Translations under genes and position numbers: made by a program
In this document: one piece after another, positions 1-9,034 of the stretch
Layout: every line of letters begins with the position of its first letter
Position numbering within the stretch: the stretch's first letter is position 1
The notes under the pieces: model-generated
Told to the model about the DNA's origin: nothing
Databases searched by the model: none
Seen by the model: the letters and a program-made list of their open reading frames with translations, nothing else
Assembly (NCBI RefSeq): GCF_000212695.1
Contig: NC_015514.1
Location: 3,100,001-3,164,000, forward strand
Origin: Cellulomonas fimi ATCC 484
GTDB lineage: Bacteria > Actinomycetota > Actinomycetes > Actinomycetales > Cellulomonadaceae
Direction of reading: 5' to 3'
DNA length: 64,000 nt

Positions 1-2
1 TC

Positions 3-1541
3 GTCCGGGCGAGCGCCGACCGGGAGGTCGGCGAGCTCCGTGCCGCCACCGCGGACGAGCTCGCGGCGGCGCGCACCGACGCCGAGCAGGCCGTCACGGC
101 CCTGCGCACCGACGCCGAGCAGTACGCGGCCGAGACGCGGGCGCAGGCGGAGCGGGAGACGAGCGAGCTGCGCGAGCGCACCGAGCACGAGGCCACCCAC
201 CTGCGGCTGACGGTGCAGCGCGAGACGGACGAGCTGCGGGAGCTGACGGACCGCGAGACCAGCGAGCAGCGGAACGCGGCCGAGCGGGAGACGACCGAGC
301 TCCGCGAGCGGGCGCGTCTCGAGGTCGACCGCGCGCTGACCGAGGCGCGCCGTACCGCGACCGAGATCGTCACCGCGGCGCGGACGCAGGCGGACGAGAT
401 GGTCCGCTCGGCCGAGCAGCGCCTCGCCGACGCCGAGCTGGAGATCGCGTCCAAGCGCGAGGCCAGCGAGCGGGAGGACGCCGCCCGGCACGACCAGGCG
501 CGCGTCGAGACCGAGCGGCTCGTCGCCGACGCCGAGGCGCACGCCGCCGAGGCCGAGGAGCGCGTCGCGAAGGCGCTCGCCCAGGCCGAGCGCGTCCGGA
601 CCGACGCCGAGAACCACGCCCGCGAGCTCGTCGCCAACGCGCGACGCAACGCCGACCGGGTGGTCGCCGAGGCCCGCGAGCACGCCGAGAAGCAGATCAC
701 CGACGCGATGACGGAGTCGGAGCGCGAGCGCACGACCGCGCTGCGCCAGGTCGAGGACCTCCACCGCCAGCGGGAGTCGATCACGACCTACCTCGACGAG
801 CTGCGCAACCTGCTCGGGCACAACCCCGACCGGGCCGCGCTCGACCGCGCGGCGAAGGCCGAGGCGGCGTTCGAGAAGGAGCAGGGCGCGCACGGCGTCA
901 GCACGGCTACCGCGAGCGCACCTGCCCGCGCCGCCGGCCCGGCGGCCGGTGCCCGCTCCGAGGAGCAGACCGAGCGGTCCGCCGAGCGCGTCGCCGAGCG
1001 GCCCGCCGAGCGTGCGGAGCGTCCCGCCGAGCGGCCGAGCGTGCCCGCGCGGCCCGCGAAGGCGTCGCGTCCGGCCGGGCGGCCCACCAAGGCGCGTCCC
1101 GCACCCGTGTCGGCGGCTGTCCCCGTCGTGACGAAGGACGCGTCGCACGACGACGGCGGGGACGCGCCCACGGAGCCGACGTCGGGTCGGCAGCCCACGG
1201 GCGGGACCGACGCACCGGGCGGGGGCGAGCGGTCGACGCCCGACGTCAGCGCCGCGCAGGGCTCCGGGCCGGCCGAGGTCACCGCTGCCGGTGACGCGAC
1301 GGCCGGCGGCGACACGCCGACGACCGGCGGCCAGGCCACGGCGTCCCAGGAGGCCGGCGACGCCGGTGCCCGCGACACGGACGAGACCGGGTCGGTCACG
1401 GCGTCCGAGGACCAGGCCACCGACGCGGGAGGCCGGGCGTCGAAGGGCTCCGACGCCGCGACGGACGACGAGACGGAGGGCTCCGGTGAGGACGCTCGCA
1501 GCTCCGACTCCGACGAGGACGCGCGGGCGGCGTCGCGCTGA
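3..1541 (+). CDS. Coiled-coil protein, 5' end outside window
   Basis: The reading frame is open from base 3, so the gene begins upstream and only its C-terminal part (about 512 residues) is seen. The first roughly 270 residues are an uninterrupted Glu/Arg/Ala-rich heptad-type coiled coil with repeated blocks such as RETDELRELTDRET, and no membrane segment. The rest (from about base 890) is a low-complexity tail rich in Ala, Thr, Gly, Asp and Pro, probably disordered. Long coiled coils with such tails occur in actinobacterial polar-growth and cytoskeletal proteins (DivIVA, Scy and FilP types), but no diagnostic N-terminal domain is visible here, so that link is only inference. An ATG at 213 lies inside the coil and is not a convincing start. 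Confidence 0.8.
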   Translation, partial: VRASADREVGELRAATADELAAARTDAEQAVTALRTDAEQYAAETRAQAERETSELRERTEHEATHLRLTVQRETDELRELTDRETSEQRNAAERETTELRERARLEVDRALTEARRTATEIVTAARTQADEMVRSAEQRLADAELEIASKREASEREDAARHDQARVETERLVADAEAHAAEAEERVAKALAQAERVRTDAENHARELVANARRNADRVVAEAREHAEKQITDAMTESERERTTALRQVEDLHRQRESITTYLDELRNLLGHNPDRAALDRAAKAEAAFEKEQGAHGVSTATASAPARAAGPAAGARSEEQTERSAERVAERPAERAERPAERPSVPARPAKASRPAGRPTKARPAPVSAAVPVVTKDASHDDGGDAPTEPTSGRQPTGGTDAPGGGERSTPDVSAAQGSGPAEVTAAGDATAGGDTPTTGGQATASQEAGDAGARDTDETGSVTASEDQATDAGGRASKGSDAATDDETEGSGEDARSSDSDEDARAASR

Positions 1542-1609
1542 CGGCTCCGGGGGGCGGCGGTGCGTGCACCGCTGCCCCCAGGACGCGCACCCACGAGGTG
1601 AGGGACGAG

Positions 1610-2032
1610 ATGAGCACGATCGACGACGCCGCGCGGTGGCGGGACGAGCGCCGCGCCGCCGCGGCCGCGCACGCCGACGCCCTCACCCGCAAGCAGCAGG
1701 CGGAGTCGCAGCAGGCGCGCCGGCTCATCGCCGAGTTCGTCGAGCGCGCGCTGCGCACGGGGCCCGCACCCGTCGAGCTGCGCGCGCGCAGCTACGACGG
1801 GCGGGCGCGGTACCGGACCCCGCTGCACGGCTGGTACCTGCGGCGGGACGAGTCCGTCGCGGTCGACACCGCGGGCGAGTTCTACGTGCTCAGCGCGCCG
1901 TCCAGCCTGGGCGCCCGGCTGCGGGGAGTCACCCCGGCGCCCAGCGACCCGCCGCTCGTGCTGGGCGCCGGGGGCAAGGACGGCGAGTCGCTGGACCTCA
2001 CCCAGGCCCTCGCTCGGGTGCTCGAGGGCTGA
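1610..2032 (+). CDS. Hypothetical protein, 140 residues
   Basis: This gene lies 68 bases after the coiled-coil gene on the same strand and could be cotranscribed. The ATG at 1610 is preferred over the in-frame GTG at 1598, because the purine-rich GAGGTGAGGG just upstream is well placed for 1610. The N-terminal third is a charged helix rich in Ala, Arg and Gln. The rest contains many aromatic and glycine residues around GWYLRRDESVAVDTAGEFY, which suggests a small beta-rich domain. No signal peptide or membrane segment is seen. I do not recognise a characterised family. Confidence 0.75.
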   Translation: MSTIDDAARWRDERRAAAAAHADALTRKQQAESQQARRLIAEFVERALRTGPAPVELRARSYDGRARYRTPLHGWYLRRDESVAVDTAGEFYVLSAPSSLGARLRGVTPAPSDPPLVLGAGGKDGESLDLTQALARVLEG

Positions 2033-2092
2033 GCACGCGGGCAGGCGGACGTCCCGGCCCGGCCTGGCAGCGGGCGGCGTCGGCGCAGCCGG

Positions 2093-2875
2093 TCAGCCCG
2101 CGGTGTCGGTGCGCTGCGCGAGGTCGGCGAGGGCGGCCGCAACGGCGTCCGGGGCCTCCAGCGCCGACAGGTGGCCCGCGCGGGCGACGACGACGAGCTG
2201 CGCGTCACGTGCCGTCTCGACGAGGTGCTCGGCGGCCTCCACCGGGGTGATCGTGTCCTCGTCGCCGACGACAACCTGCACCGGGCCGGGGAACGCCTGC
2301 AGCACGTCGGTCCGGTCCGGACGCGCCGCCATCGCGCGCTGCGACCAGGCGACCCCGACGGGGGGCTGGTCGTCGATCCAGCCGGACACGACGTCGACGA
2401 GCTCGGGACGGGCGGCGCGGGTGGTCTCCCCCAGGACGGCCGAGGCCATGGGACGCACCGGTTCGACGGTGGCGCCGTCCTGCGCCGCGTCGGCGATGCG
2501 CAGCCGGTTCGCGCGCGCCTCGTCGGTGTCCGCGGCCGACTTCGTGTCGACGAGAGCGAGGCCCGCGACGAGGTGCGGGTGCCGCTCGGCGAGCGCGAGC
2601 GCGACGTAGCCGCCCATGGACAGGCCCGCCACGACCGCGCGCTCGACGCCGGCTGCGCGCAGCTCGGCGGCGACGAGGTCGGCGGACGCCTCGAGGGACG
2701 GCTCCGGGAGCGCGTCGGTAGCACCCGGCGTCCCGGGCAGGTCGACGGCGAGGACCGCTCGCGTCCCGGGGACCGCGGCGGCGGTCGCGTCCCACATGCG
2801 GTGGTCGAGCGGGAAGCCGTGCAGCAGGACGAGCGGCAGGCCGTCGTCGCCGGAGCGGTACGTGTGCAGCGTCAT
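2093..2875 (-). CDS. Alpha/beta-fold hydrolase
   Basis: The protein has 260 residues and a complete alpha/beta hydrolase layout. The oxyanion-hole segment HGFPLDHRMWD lies near residue 19, the nucleophile elbow GLSMGG has Ser86, the acid is probably Asp207 in GDEDTITP and the catalytic His is His235 in AGHLS. It resembles the 3-oxoadipate enol-lactonase/esterase branch of the fold, but the substrate cannot be read from sequence. The ATG overlaps the stop codon of the upstream hydrolase as ATGA, so the two are probably translated together. There is no signal peptide, so it should be cytoplasmic. Confidence 0.9.
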   Translation of the reverse strand: MTLHTYRSGDDGLPLVLLHGFPLDHRMWDATAAAVPGTRAVLAVDLPGTPGATDALPEPSLEASADLVAAELRAAGVERAVVAGLSMGGYVALALAERHPHLVAGLALVDTKSAADTDEARANRLRIADAAQDGATVEPVRPMASAVLGETTRAARPELVDVVSGWIDDQPPVGVAWSQRAMAARPDRTDVLQAFPGPVQVVVGDEDTITPVEAAEHLVETARDAQLVVVARAGHLSALEAPDAVAAALADLAQRTDTAG

Positions 2876-3669
2876 GCGTCCTCCTCGCCGGCCGCGGCCG
2901 GGCTCTCGGCGGTGGTGCTGGGTCCGTCCCACGTGGTCGGCAGCGGGTCGTGCCCGGGAAGGACGTGCGCGACGACCTCGTCGAGCACGCGCCGGACGGC
3001 GGACTCCCCCACCCACAGGTGCTTGGCACCGTCGACACCGATGACCTCCGCCTGCGGGACGCGTGCGAAGCGCCGGCGGGCCTCGTCGGGGCGCAGGTAG
3101 TCGTCGTGCTCCGGCACGAGCACCACGAGCGGCTTGCCGAACGCGGCCCACGCGTCGAGGTCGGCGTCGGTCGCGCGGTGCAGCGGCGGCGACAGCAGGA
3201 CGGCGCCCTCGATCGACGGGTCCCGGCCGTGCATGAGCGCGAGCTCGGTGCCGAAGGACCAGCCGACGAGCCAGCGGCGCGGCAGGTCGTGGAACTCGGC
3301 GTACTCGATCGCGGCGTGCACGTCGAACTGCTCGGCGACGCCACCGTCGAACGCGCCCTCGCTCGTGCCGCGCGGGCTGGACGTGCCGCGCGTGTTGAAG
3401 CGCAGGACGGCGAGGCCGGCGAGCGCGGGCAGCCGCCACGCGGCCTTGCGGTAGACGTGCGAGTCCATGTAGCCGCCGTGGGTCGGCAGCGGGTGCAGCG
3501 TGACGAGCGTGGCCGCGGGCACGGCCGGGCCGCCGTCGGGGTCGAGCGGGCGGGCGAGCTCGCCGACGAGGGTGAGCCCGTCGGCGGTGTGCAGCTCGAC
3601 GTCCTCGCGGTGGGCGGGCAGGACGGTGAGCGAGCGGATGGGGGTCGCGGGCTGCGTGTGCGTGCTCAT
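2872..3669 (-). CDS. Alpha/beta hydrolase, dienelactone-hydrolase-like
   Basis: This 265-residue cytoplasmic protein has the short-loop alpha/beta hydrolase pattern seen in alpha/beta hydrolases of the peptidase S9/dienelactone type. LHPLPTHGG (about 59-67) supplies the oxyanion region, FNTRGTSSPRG follows strand 4, and GWSFG places the nucleophile at Ser138. The acid is likely in PEHDDYLRP and the base His in DGAKHLWVG. It is the first gene of a two-hydrolase unit with the gene ending at 2093, sharing an ATGA overlap. The substrate is unknown. Carboxylic ester or thioester hydrolysis is the family-level expectation. Confidence 0.88.
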   Translation of the reverse strand: MSTHTQPATPIRSLTVLPAHREDVELHTADGLTLVGELARPLDPDGGPAVPAATLVTLHPLPTHGGYMDSHVYRKAAWRLPALAGLAVLRFNTRGTSSPRGTSEGAFDGGVAEQFDVHAAIEYAEFHDLPRRWLVGWSFGTELALMHGRDPSIEGAVLLSPPLHRATDADLDAWAAFGKPLVVLVPEHDDYLRPDEARRRFARVPQAEVIGVDGAKHLWVGESAVRRVLDEVVAHVLPGHDPLPTTWDGPSTTAESPAAAGEEDA

Positions 3670-3765
3670 CGAGGTCGAGCCTAGGCCGGTGGGCGGCGGC
3701 CTGCGGCGCGGGGTCGGCGCGCGGTCGGCCCGGGGCCGGCACCGGTCGACGGACTCCCGTCCGGG

Positions 3766-4674
3766 TCAGGCGCGCGAGGCGCGGACCGTCGTCGCGGCGT
3801 GCTCGAGCAGCACGGCGACGCCGTCGTCGGCGTTGGCGGGCAGGACGTGGTCGGCGGCGTCGCGGACCACGGGGTACGCGTTCGCGACCGCGAACGCGGT
3901 GCCCGCCCACGCGAGCATCGGCAGGTCGTTCGGGGCGTCGCCGACGGCCCAGACGTCGGCCGCGTCGACGCCCTGCGTGGCCGCCCACCGCGCGAGGCCG
4001 GCGGCCTTGGTCACGCCCGGCCCGCTGATCTCGCCGAGGCCGTGCGCGCCCGAGTCCGCGACGACGGCGAGGTCGCCCACGACGTCCACGAGCGCGTCGA
4101 CGAAGGCCGCGCCGTCGCGCGGGTCGCCGCTCGTCCGCACGAGCAGCTTGAGGGTGGGACCGGACAGGACGTCCTCGATGCGGGCGGCCGCGCGGGAGCC
4201 TGCGGGGACGGCGTGCTCGCTGAGGAACCGGTGCTCGTGAGCGAAGCCGTCGGCACCCTCGGCGGCGAGGTGGACGTGGTCGGCCCCCCAGCGCGCGCGG
4301 ATGCGGGCCGCGAGGTCGGCGACGACGTCGGCGGGCATGCCGTGCTGCTCGAGCACCTGCAGCGTGCCGACGTCGACCACCGACGCCCCGTTGGCGCACA
4401 GCGCGACGCCGTGGCCGGCGACGTGCGGCTGCAGGTCGGCGAGCCACCGGTGCGGGCGGGCGGTGACGAACACGACGGCGAGCCCGGCGTCCTCGGCCGC
4501 CGCGAGGGCTGCGGCGGTGCGCGCCGACACGGTGCCGTCGGGGCGCAGGAGCGTCCCGTCGAGGTCGGTCGCGACGAGGCGCGGCGGCGTGCGCGGGAGG
4601 TCGTCCGCGTGCCCGGCACCCGGGGGGACGGTGGGTGCGACCTGCGGCGCACCGTCGTCGGCGGGTCTGGTCAC
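3766..4674 (-). CDS. HAD-superfamily phosphatase, Cof type
   Basis: The 302-residue protein carries all HAD motifs. Motif I is DLDGTLL with the nucleophile Asp37 and the acid Asp39, motif II is in VFVTARPH, the conserved lysine is in GVTKAAGLA, and motif IV is GDAPNDLPML. The large C2 cap between motifs II and III places it in the Cof/Hpp (type IIB) group that dephosphorylates sugar phosphates, flavins or pyridoxal phosphate. The GTG at 4674 was chosen because it lies 10 bases after the stop of the upstream gene; the open frame continues further upstream but through another gene's coding region. The specific substrate is not predictable. Confidence 0.9.
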   Translation of the reverse strand: MTRPADDGAPQVAPTVPPGAGHADDLPRTPPRLVATDLDGTLLRPDGTVSARTAAALAAAEDAGLAVVFVTARPHRWLADLQPHVAGHGVALCANGASVVDVGTLQVLEQHGMPADVVADLAARIRARWGADHVHLAAEGADGFAHEHRFLSEHAVPAGSRAAARIEDVLSGPTLKLLVRTSGDPRDGAAFVDALVDVVGDLAVVADSGAHGLGEISGPGVTKAAGLARWAATQGVDAADVWAVGDAPNDLPMLAWAGTAFAVANAYPVVRDAADHVLPANADDGVAVLLEHAATTVRASRA

Positions 4675-4684
4675 GTGGCGCACC

Positions 4685-4990
4685 CTAGCGCCGCGTCGGG
4701 CGGCGTCGCGCCCGGGCCTGCCAGCACGAGGCGTGCCAGTGGCGGCGCCCCTCGACGGCCTCGCCGAGCAGCGTGTCGGACCGCCAGGCGACGACGTGGG
4801 CGGTGCCCGGTGCCACGAGCTGGTCGCACCCGGGGCAGCGGTACTCGCGGTCGGAGCCGCGGACGTGCTGCACGACCCACTCGCCGTCGGGTGCGCTCTC
4901 GGAGCGACGCCCGCCCGTGGCGCGTCCGAGGTCGAGCTCGACGTGCTCGGCGCCGTAGGGGCGCCTGGTCGAGCGTCGGCTGCGGGGCAC
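4685..4990 (-). CDS. Small Cys/His actinobacterial protein, 101 residues
   Basis: The start PYGAEHVELDLGR motif, a CPGC pair (Cys52, Cys55) and a distal HWHxxCW motif (His84, His86, Cys89) together resemble a zinc-ribbon-like site. I recall this arrangement as a conserved short actinobacterial family often labelled ATP/GTP-binding protein without experimental basis. A GGAGG sequence 8 bases before the GTG at 4990 supports that start. It directly precedes the HAD phosphatase gene with a 10-base gap and is probably cotranscribed. The function is unknown; metal binding is inference from the Cys/His spacing. Confidence 0.8.
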   Translation of the reverse strand: MPRSRRSTRRPYGAEHVELDLGRATGGRRSESAPDGEWVVQHVRGSDREYRCPGCDQLVAPGTAHVVAWRSDTLLGEAVEGRRHWHASCWQARARRRPTRR

Positions 4991-5026
4991 GGGACCATCC
5001 TCCCCCGGGTCGGTGCGGGACGACGG

Positions 5027-5060
5027 ACGGCCCGTCCCTCGCGGTGCGGGGACGGGCCGT
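5027..5060 (-). terminator. Hairpin terminator after the GH1 gene
   Basis: A perfect 12-bp inverted repeat (ACGGCCCGTCCC at 5027-5038 against 5049-5060) with a 10-base loop lies 14 bases past the GH1 stop codon. There is no clear U tract, as is common in high-GC actinobacteria. Confidence 0.75.
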
Positions 5061-5073
5061 CGTGCCGGGCGGG

Positions 5074-6528
5074 TCAGGGCTGGTAGGTCGCGGCGTCCTC
5101 GGCCGGAGCGATGGTGCGGGTGCGCACGAGCTCGCGGTACCAGAGGCCCGAGTCCTTCACGATGCGCTCGTGCGTGTCGTAGTCGACGCGCACGATGCCG
5201 AACCGGCGGTCGTAGCCGTAGGCCCACTCGAAGTTGTCGAGCAGCGACCACACGAAGTAGGCGCGCACGTCGGCGCCCTTGTCGATGGCCTCGCCGACGG
5301 CGTCGACGTGGTCGTGCAGGTAGCCGACGCGCTCGGGGTCGTGCACGCGGCCGTCCTCGCTGACCGTGTCGTAGAACGCGGCACCGTTCTCCGTGATCGC
5401 CAGGGGCTGGCTGGGGTAACGGTCGCGCAGCTCGAGCAGCAGGTCGACGAGGCCGTCGGGCTCGATGTTCCAGCCCATCGCGGTGTGCGGGCCGGGCTGC
5501 GGGAGCCACTCGACCTCGTCGGCGCCGACCCACGAGGAGTGCTCGGAGGCGCGGTGGCCGTCGGGGCCCGGCTTGCCCGGGTCGGCGCCCGCGGCGCTGC
5601 CCTTCTTCACGCGGCCGGTCGAGTAGTAGTTGACGCCGAGCACGGTGAGCGGGATGCGGATGAGCTCGAGGTCGCCCGGCTCGACGAAGGACCAGTCGGT
5701 GAGGTGCGCGGTGTCCGCGAAGACCTCCTTGGGGTACTCGCCGTCGAGCAGCGGGCCGAGGAAGACCTCGTTCGCGATGGTGTCGATGCGGCGCTTGGCC
5801 TCGACGGAGTCGGCGGAGTCGTCGGCGGCGCGCGTCACGTGCAGGTTGAGCGTGATCGAGACGGGCGCGTTCTCGCCGAGGACCTCGCGGATCGCGCGGC
5901 CCGCGAGGCCGTGCGCGAGGTTGAGGTGGTGGACGGCGCGCAGGGCCTTGACCGGGTCGGTGACGCCGGGGGCGTGCACGCCTGAGGCGTAGCCGAGGAA
6001 CGCGGAGCACCACGGCTCGTTGAGCGTGGTCCACAGGTCGACGCGCTTGCCGAGGACCTCGGCGAGCTTGCGCGCGTACTCGGCGAACCGGTACGCCGTC
6101 GCGCGGTTCGCCCAGCCGCCCTCGTCCTCCAGGGGCTGCGGGAGGTCCCAGTGGTACAGCGTCGCGACGGGCTTGATGCCGGCGGCGATGAGCCGGTCGA
6201 CGAGGTCGGAGTAGAAGTCGAGCCCGGCCTGGTTGAACTCGCCCGAGCCGGTCGGCTGGATGCGGGGCCAGGCGATCGAGAACCGGTAGGCCTGCAGGCC
6301 GAGGCTCTTCATGATCTCGACGTCCTCGGGGACGCGGTGGTAGTGGTCGACCGCGACGTCGCCGGTGTCGCCGTTGAGGACCTTGCCCGGGGTGCGGGAG
6401 AACGTGTCCCAGATCGACGGGCCGCGACCGCCCTCGTCGTGCGCGCCCTCGATCTGGTAGGAGGCCGTGGCCGAGCCCCACAGGAAGTCGTCGGAGAACT
6501 GGCGGCCCGAGGGGCGCGTGGTGGTCAT
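5074..6528 (-). CDS. GH1 beta-glucosidase
   Basis: This 484-residue protein is a full-length family 1 glycoside hydrolase, a cytoplasmic retaining beta-glycosidase that removes non-reducing glucose (or galactose/fucose in some members). The start [14 protein letters not shown] is the family N-terminal signature. The acid/base is Glu171 in TLNEP and the nucleophile is Glu380 in ITENG; the substrate-binding Trp/Tyr pair near SIWDTF and the C-terminal [13 protein letters not shown] are present. There is no signal peptide. The gene is monocistronic, with its own promoter region carrying a CebR-like box and a LacI-like box, and a hairpin at the end. It would finish off cello-oligosaccharides or xyloglucan backbones. 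Confidence 0.96.
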   Translation of the reverse strand: MTTTRPSGRQFSDDFLWGSATASYQIEGAHDEGGRGPSIWDTFSRTPGKVLNGDTGDVAVDHYHRVPEDVEIMKSLGLQAYRFSIAWPRIQPTGSGEFNQAGLDFYSDLVDRLIAAGIKPVATLYHWDLPQPLEDEGGWANRATAYRFAEYARKLAEVLGKRVDLWTTLNEPWCSAFLGYASGVHAPGVTDPVKALRAVHHLNLAHGLAGRAIREVLGENAPVSITLNLHVTRAADDSADSVEAKRRIDTIANEVFLGPLLDGEYPKEVFADTAHLTDWSFVEPGDLELIRIPLTVLGVNYYSTGRVKKGSAAGADPGKPGPDGHRASEHSSWVGADEVEWLPQPGPHTAMGWNIEPDGLVDLLLELRDRYPSQPLAITENGAAFYDTVSEDGRVHDPERVGYLHDHVDAVGEAIDKGADVRAYFVWSLLDNFEWAYGYDRRFGIVRVDYDTHERIVKDSGLWYRELVRTRTIAPAEDAATYQP

Positions 6529-6615
6529 GAGGGTCCTTCGGGTTTCGGTGACAGGGGGTGGCCGGGGCGGGGACTGCTGCGTCCCCGGTGCGTGCCCGGT
6601 GGCCGGGTGGCGGTG

Positions 6616-6629
6616 TCGAAACGATACGA
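6616..6629. promoter_or_regulatory. Putative LacI operator upstream of GH1
   Basis: TCGAAACGATACGA matches the locus consensus TCGAAGCGCTTCGA at 11 of 14 positions. Read on the minus strand it overlaps a TATCGT sequence that could be the -10 box of the GH1 gene. It is the weakest of the five copies. Confidence 0.45.
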
Positions 6630-6637
6630 TACACGCG

Positions 6638-6651
6638 TGGGACCGCTCCCG
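6638..6651. promoter_or_regulatory. CebR-like operator upstream of GH1
   Basis: TGGGACCGCTCCCG differs at two positions from TGGGAGCGCTCCCA, the known operator of the cellobiose-responsive LacI-family regulator CebR in actinobacteria. It lies 110 bases before the GH1 start and just upstream of the weak LacI-like box, so the gene may answer to cellobiose as well as to the local regulator. Confidence 0.6.
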
Positions 6652-6710
6652 CGACCCCGTCGACGCGTCTTCTTGACCGGTACGGTAGCGGCCCTCGCCG
6701 GGCCGCGGCG

Positions 6711-6748
6711 GCGTGGGCGACCGGCCTGCTGGAACCGGTCGCCCACGC
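6711..6748 (-). terminator. Hairpin terminator after the GH42-GH31 operon
   Basis: A perfect 14-bp stem (GCGTGGGCGACCGG at 6711-6724 against 6735-6748) with a 10-base loop sits 3 bases beyond the GH31 stop codon. Confidence 0.8.
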
Positions 6749-6751
6749 GCC

Positions 6752-9034
6752 TCACACCGCCAGCTCGACGACCTCCTGGCCGGCGTCGGCGTGCGCCTCG
6801 CCGCCCGGGCCGTCGTCCGACGGCGCGACCTCGACCGACCAGGGCGCGGACGTCCCGCGTGCGACCACGCGCACCGTGCGGCCCTGCCGGCTGACCTCGA
6901 ACTCCGCCGTCCCGGCCCTCGCCGGGACCCGCGTGACCGACCGGTGGCCGTCGGCGACGTCGAACAGGCGCAGCGTCAGGCCGTCGCGCCAGTCCGCGTC
7001 CGGCCGCTCGCCGCGCGCCGCGACGGGCAGCACCGCGCCGGGCCGCACGTAGAGCGGCAGCGAGTCGAAGCCGTGCCGCTCGCGCACCCACCGCGGGCCC
7101 GTGACCCGCTCGCCCGTCAGCAGCGACGTCCACGTGCCCTCCGGCACGTACACGTCGACCTCGCCGTCGGCCGAGAACACCGGCGCGACCAGCACGTCGT
7201 CGCCCAGCATGTACTGGGTGTCGACCGTCCGGGCGCCCCGGTCGTCGGGGAACTGCAGCACCATCGGCCGCATCACGGGCACGCCCTGCTCGTGCGCCTG
7301 CAGCCCCGCCTCCGCCAGGTACGGCATCAGGCGCAGCTTGAGCCGGGTGAACGCGCGCGCGACGTCGACGGCCTCCTCGTCGAACGCCCACGGCACGCGG
7401 TACGACGACGAGCCGTGCAGGCGCGAGTGCGACGAGAGCAGCCCGAACGCGAGCCACCGCTTGAACACGGCCGGGTCAGGCGTTCCCTCGAACCCGCCGA
7501 TGTCGTGGCTCCAGTACCCGAAGCCCGACAGCGCGAGCGACAGGCCACCGCGCAGCGACTCCGCCATCGACGCGAACGTCGACTCCGAGTCGCCGCCCCA
7601 GTGCACCGGGAACTTCTGGCCGCCCACGGTCGCGGACCGCGCGAACAGCACCGCCTCGCCCTCGCCGCGCTCCTCGCGCAGCAGGTCGAACACCGCCTCG
7701 TTGTAGAGGTACGTGTAGTAGTTGTGCATCCGCTCCGGGTCGGTGCCGTCGTGCCAGACGACGTCCGTCGGGATCCGCTCCCCGAAGTCCGTCTTGAAGC
7801 AGTCGACGCCCTGGCCCAGCAGCACCCGCAGCTCGTCGGTGTACCAGCGCACCGCGTCCGGGTTGGTGAAGTCCACCAGGCCCATGCCCGCCTGCCACAG
7901 GTCCGTCTGCCAGACGGAGCCGTCGGCCCGCCTGACGAGGTAGCCGCGCTCCTTGCCCTGCGCGAACAGCCGCGAGCGCTGCGCGATGTACGGGTTGATC
8001 CACACGCAGATGCGCAGGCCCTTGGCCTTGAGCCGGGCGAGCATGCCGTCGGGGTCCGGGAACGTCGCCGGGTCCCAGACGAAGTCGCTCCAGTGGAACT
8101 CGCGCATCCAGAAGCAGTCGAAGTGGAACACCGACAGCGGGATGCCGCGCTCGGCCATGCCGTCGACGAAGCTCGTCACGGTCGCCTCGTCGTAGCTCGT
8201 CGTGAACGACGTCGACAGCCACAGGCCGTACGACCAGTCGGGGACGCGCGCGGGGCGGCCCGTCAGCGCGGTGTACTTGCGCAGCACGTCCTTGGGCGTC
8301 GGGCCGTAGATGACGTAGTACTGCAGCGACTCGCCCTGGACCGAGAACTGCGAGCGCGAGACGACCTCGGTGCCGATCTCGTACGACACGAGCCCCGGGT
8401 GGTCGACGAAGACGCCGTACCCCGCGTCCGAGACGTAGAACGGCACGTTCTTGTACGCCTGCTCCGACGCGGTGCCGCCGTCGGCGTTCCAGATGTCGAC
8501 GCTCTGGCCGTTCTTCACGAACGCGCCGAACCGCTCCCCCAGGCCGTAGACGTGCTCGCCGACGCCGAGCGTGAGCTGCTCGTGCACGTACCGGTCGCCG
8601 CGCGCGTCCGTGACGACGCCGATGCTGCGCGGGGTCGACGCCGTCAGGGGGCGCCCGTCGCCCTCGAAGACGACGTTCCACTCCCCCTGCGTGCGGACCT
8701 TCGCCGTCAGGCTGCCCGCGGTGAACGTCGCGACGCCCTCCTCACCGCCGGGCGCGACCTTGACGCCGGCCGGTGCGGTCGCGAGCGCGAAGTGCGGGCC
8801 GCGGTCGACGCCGCCCTGGAAGTGCTCGATGCGCACCCCGACGACGTCGTCCATCGGGGAGCTGAACGTCACCGTGACGAGCGGGCGGTTCAGCGTGTCG
8901 CCGCGCGAGGTGAGCGGTGCCGTCGAGGACCACACGGTCAGGGTGTCGTCGCCGACGTGGACGTCCGCCACGTCGCGCGGGCGCAGGATCGTCGTCCCGG
9001 GCTGCGGGAGCCAGTACCCGTCGGTGAACTTCAT
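6752..9034 (-). CDS. yicI: GH31 alpha-xylosidase, YicI type
   Basis: The 760-residue protein matches the YicI branch of family 31, which releases alpha-1,6-linked xylose from the non-reducing end of xyloglucan oligosaccharides and isoprimeverose. The nucleophile is Asp416 in KTDFGE and the acid/base is Asp482 in WGGDSEST; both positions coincide with the numbering I recall for the E. coli enzyme. The YicI-like opening MKFTDGYW and the segment ending in SHDIGGFEG are also present. It has no signal peptide. Its ATG overlaps the stop of the GH42 gene as ATGA, so both are translated from one transcript. Within this locus it would remove the xylose branches uncovered by the fucosidase and galactosidase. 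Confidence 0.95.
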   Translation of the reverse strand: MKFTDGYWLPQPGTTILRPRDVADVHVGDDTLTVWSSTAPLTSRGDTLNRPLVTVTFSSPMDDVVGVRIEHFQGGVDRGPHFALATAPAGVKVAPGGEEGVATFTAGSLTAKVRTQGEWNVVFEGDGRPLTASTPRSIGVVTDARGDRYVHEQLTLGVGEHVYGLGERFGAFVKNGQSVDIWNADGGTASEQAYKNVPFYVSDAGYGVFVDHPGLVSYEIGTEVVSRSQFSVQGESLQYYVIYGPTPKDVLRKYTALTGRPARVPDWSYGLWLSTSFTTSYDEATVTSFVDGMAERGIPLSVFHFDCFWMREFHWSDFVWDPATFPDPDGMLARLKAKGLRICVWINPYIAQRSRLFAQGKERGYLVRRADGSVWQTDLWQAGMGLVDFTNPDAVRWYTDELRVLLGQGVDCFKTDFGERIPTDVVWHDGTDPERMHNYYTYLYNEAVFDLLREERGEGEAVLFARSATVGGQKFPVHWGGDSESTFASMAESLRGGLSLALSGFGYWSHDIGGFEGTPDPAVFKRWLAFGLLSSHSRLHGSSSYRVPWAFDEEAVDVARAFTRLKLRLMPYLAEAGLQAHEQGVPVMRPMVLQFPDDRGARTVDTQYMLGDDVLVAPVFSADGEVDVYVPEGTWTSLLTGERVTGPRWVRERHGFDSLPLYVRPGAVLPVAARGERPDADWRDGLTLRLFDVADGHRSVTRVPARAGTAEFEVSRQGRTVRVVARGTSAPWSVEVAPSDDGPGGEAHADAGQEVVELAV

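Noticed and set aside
788..1828. 346-residue minus-strand open frame over the coiled-coil gene
   Set aside because: It is a GC-bias shadow: low-complexity Arg/Ala/Ser/Pro product opposite a clear coiled coil with normal codon positions.
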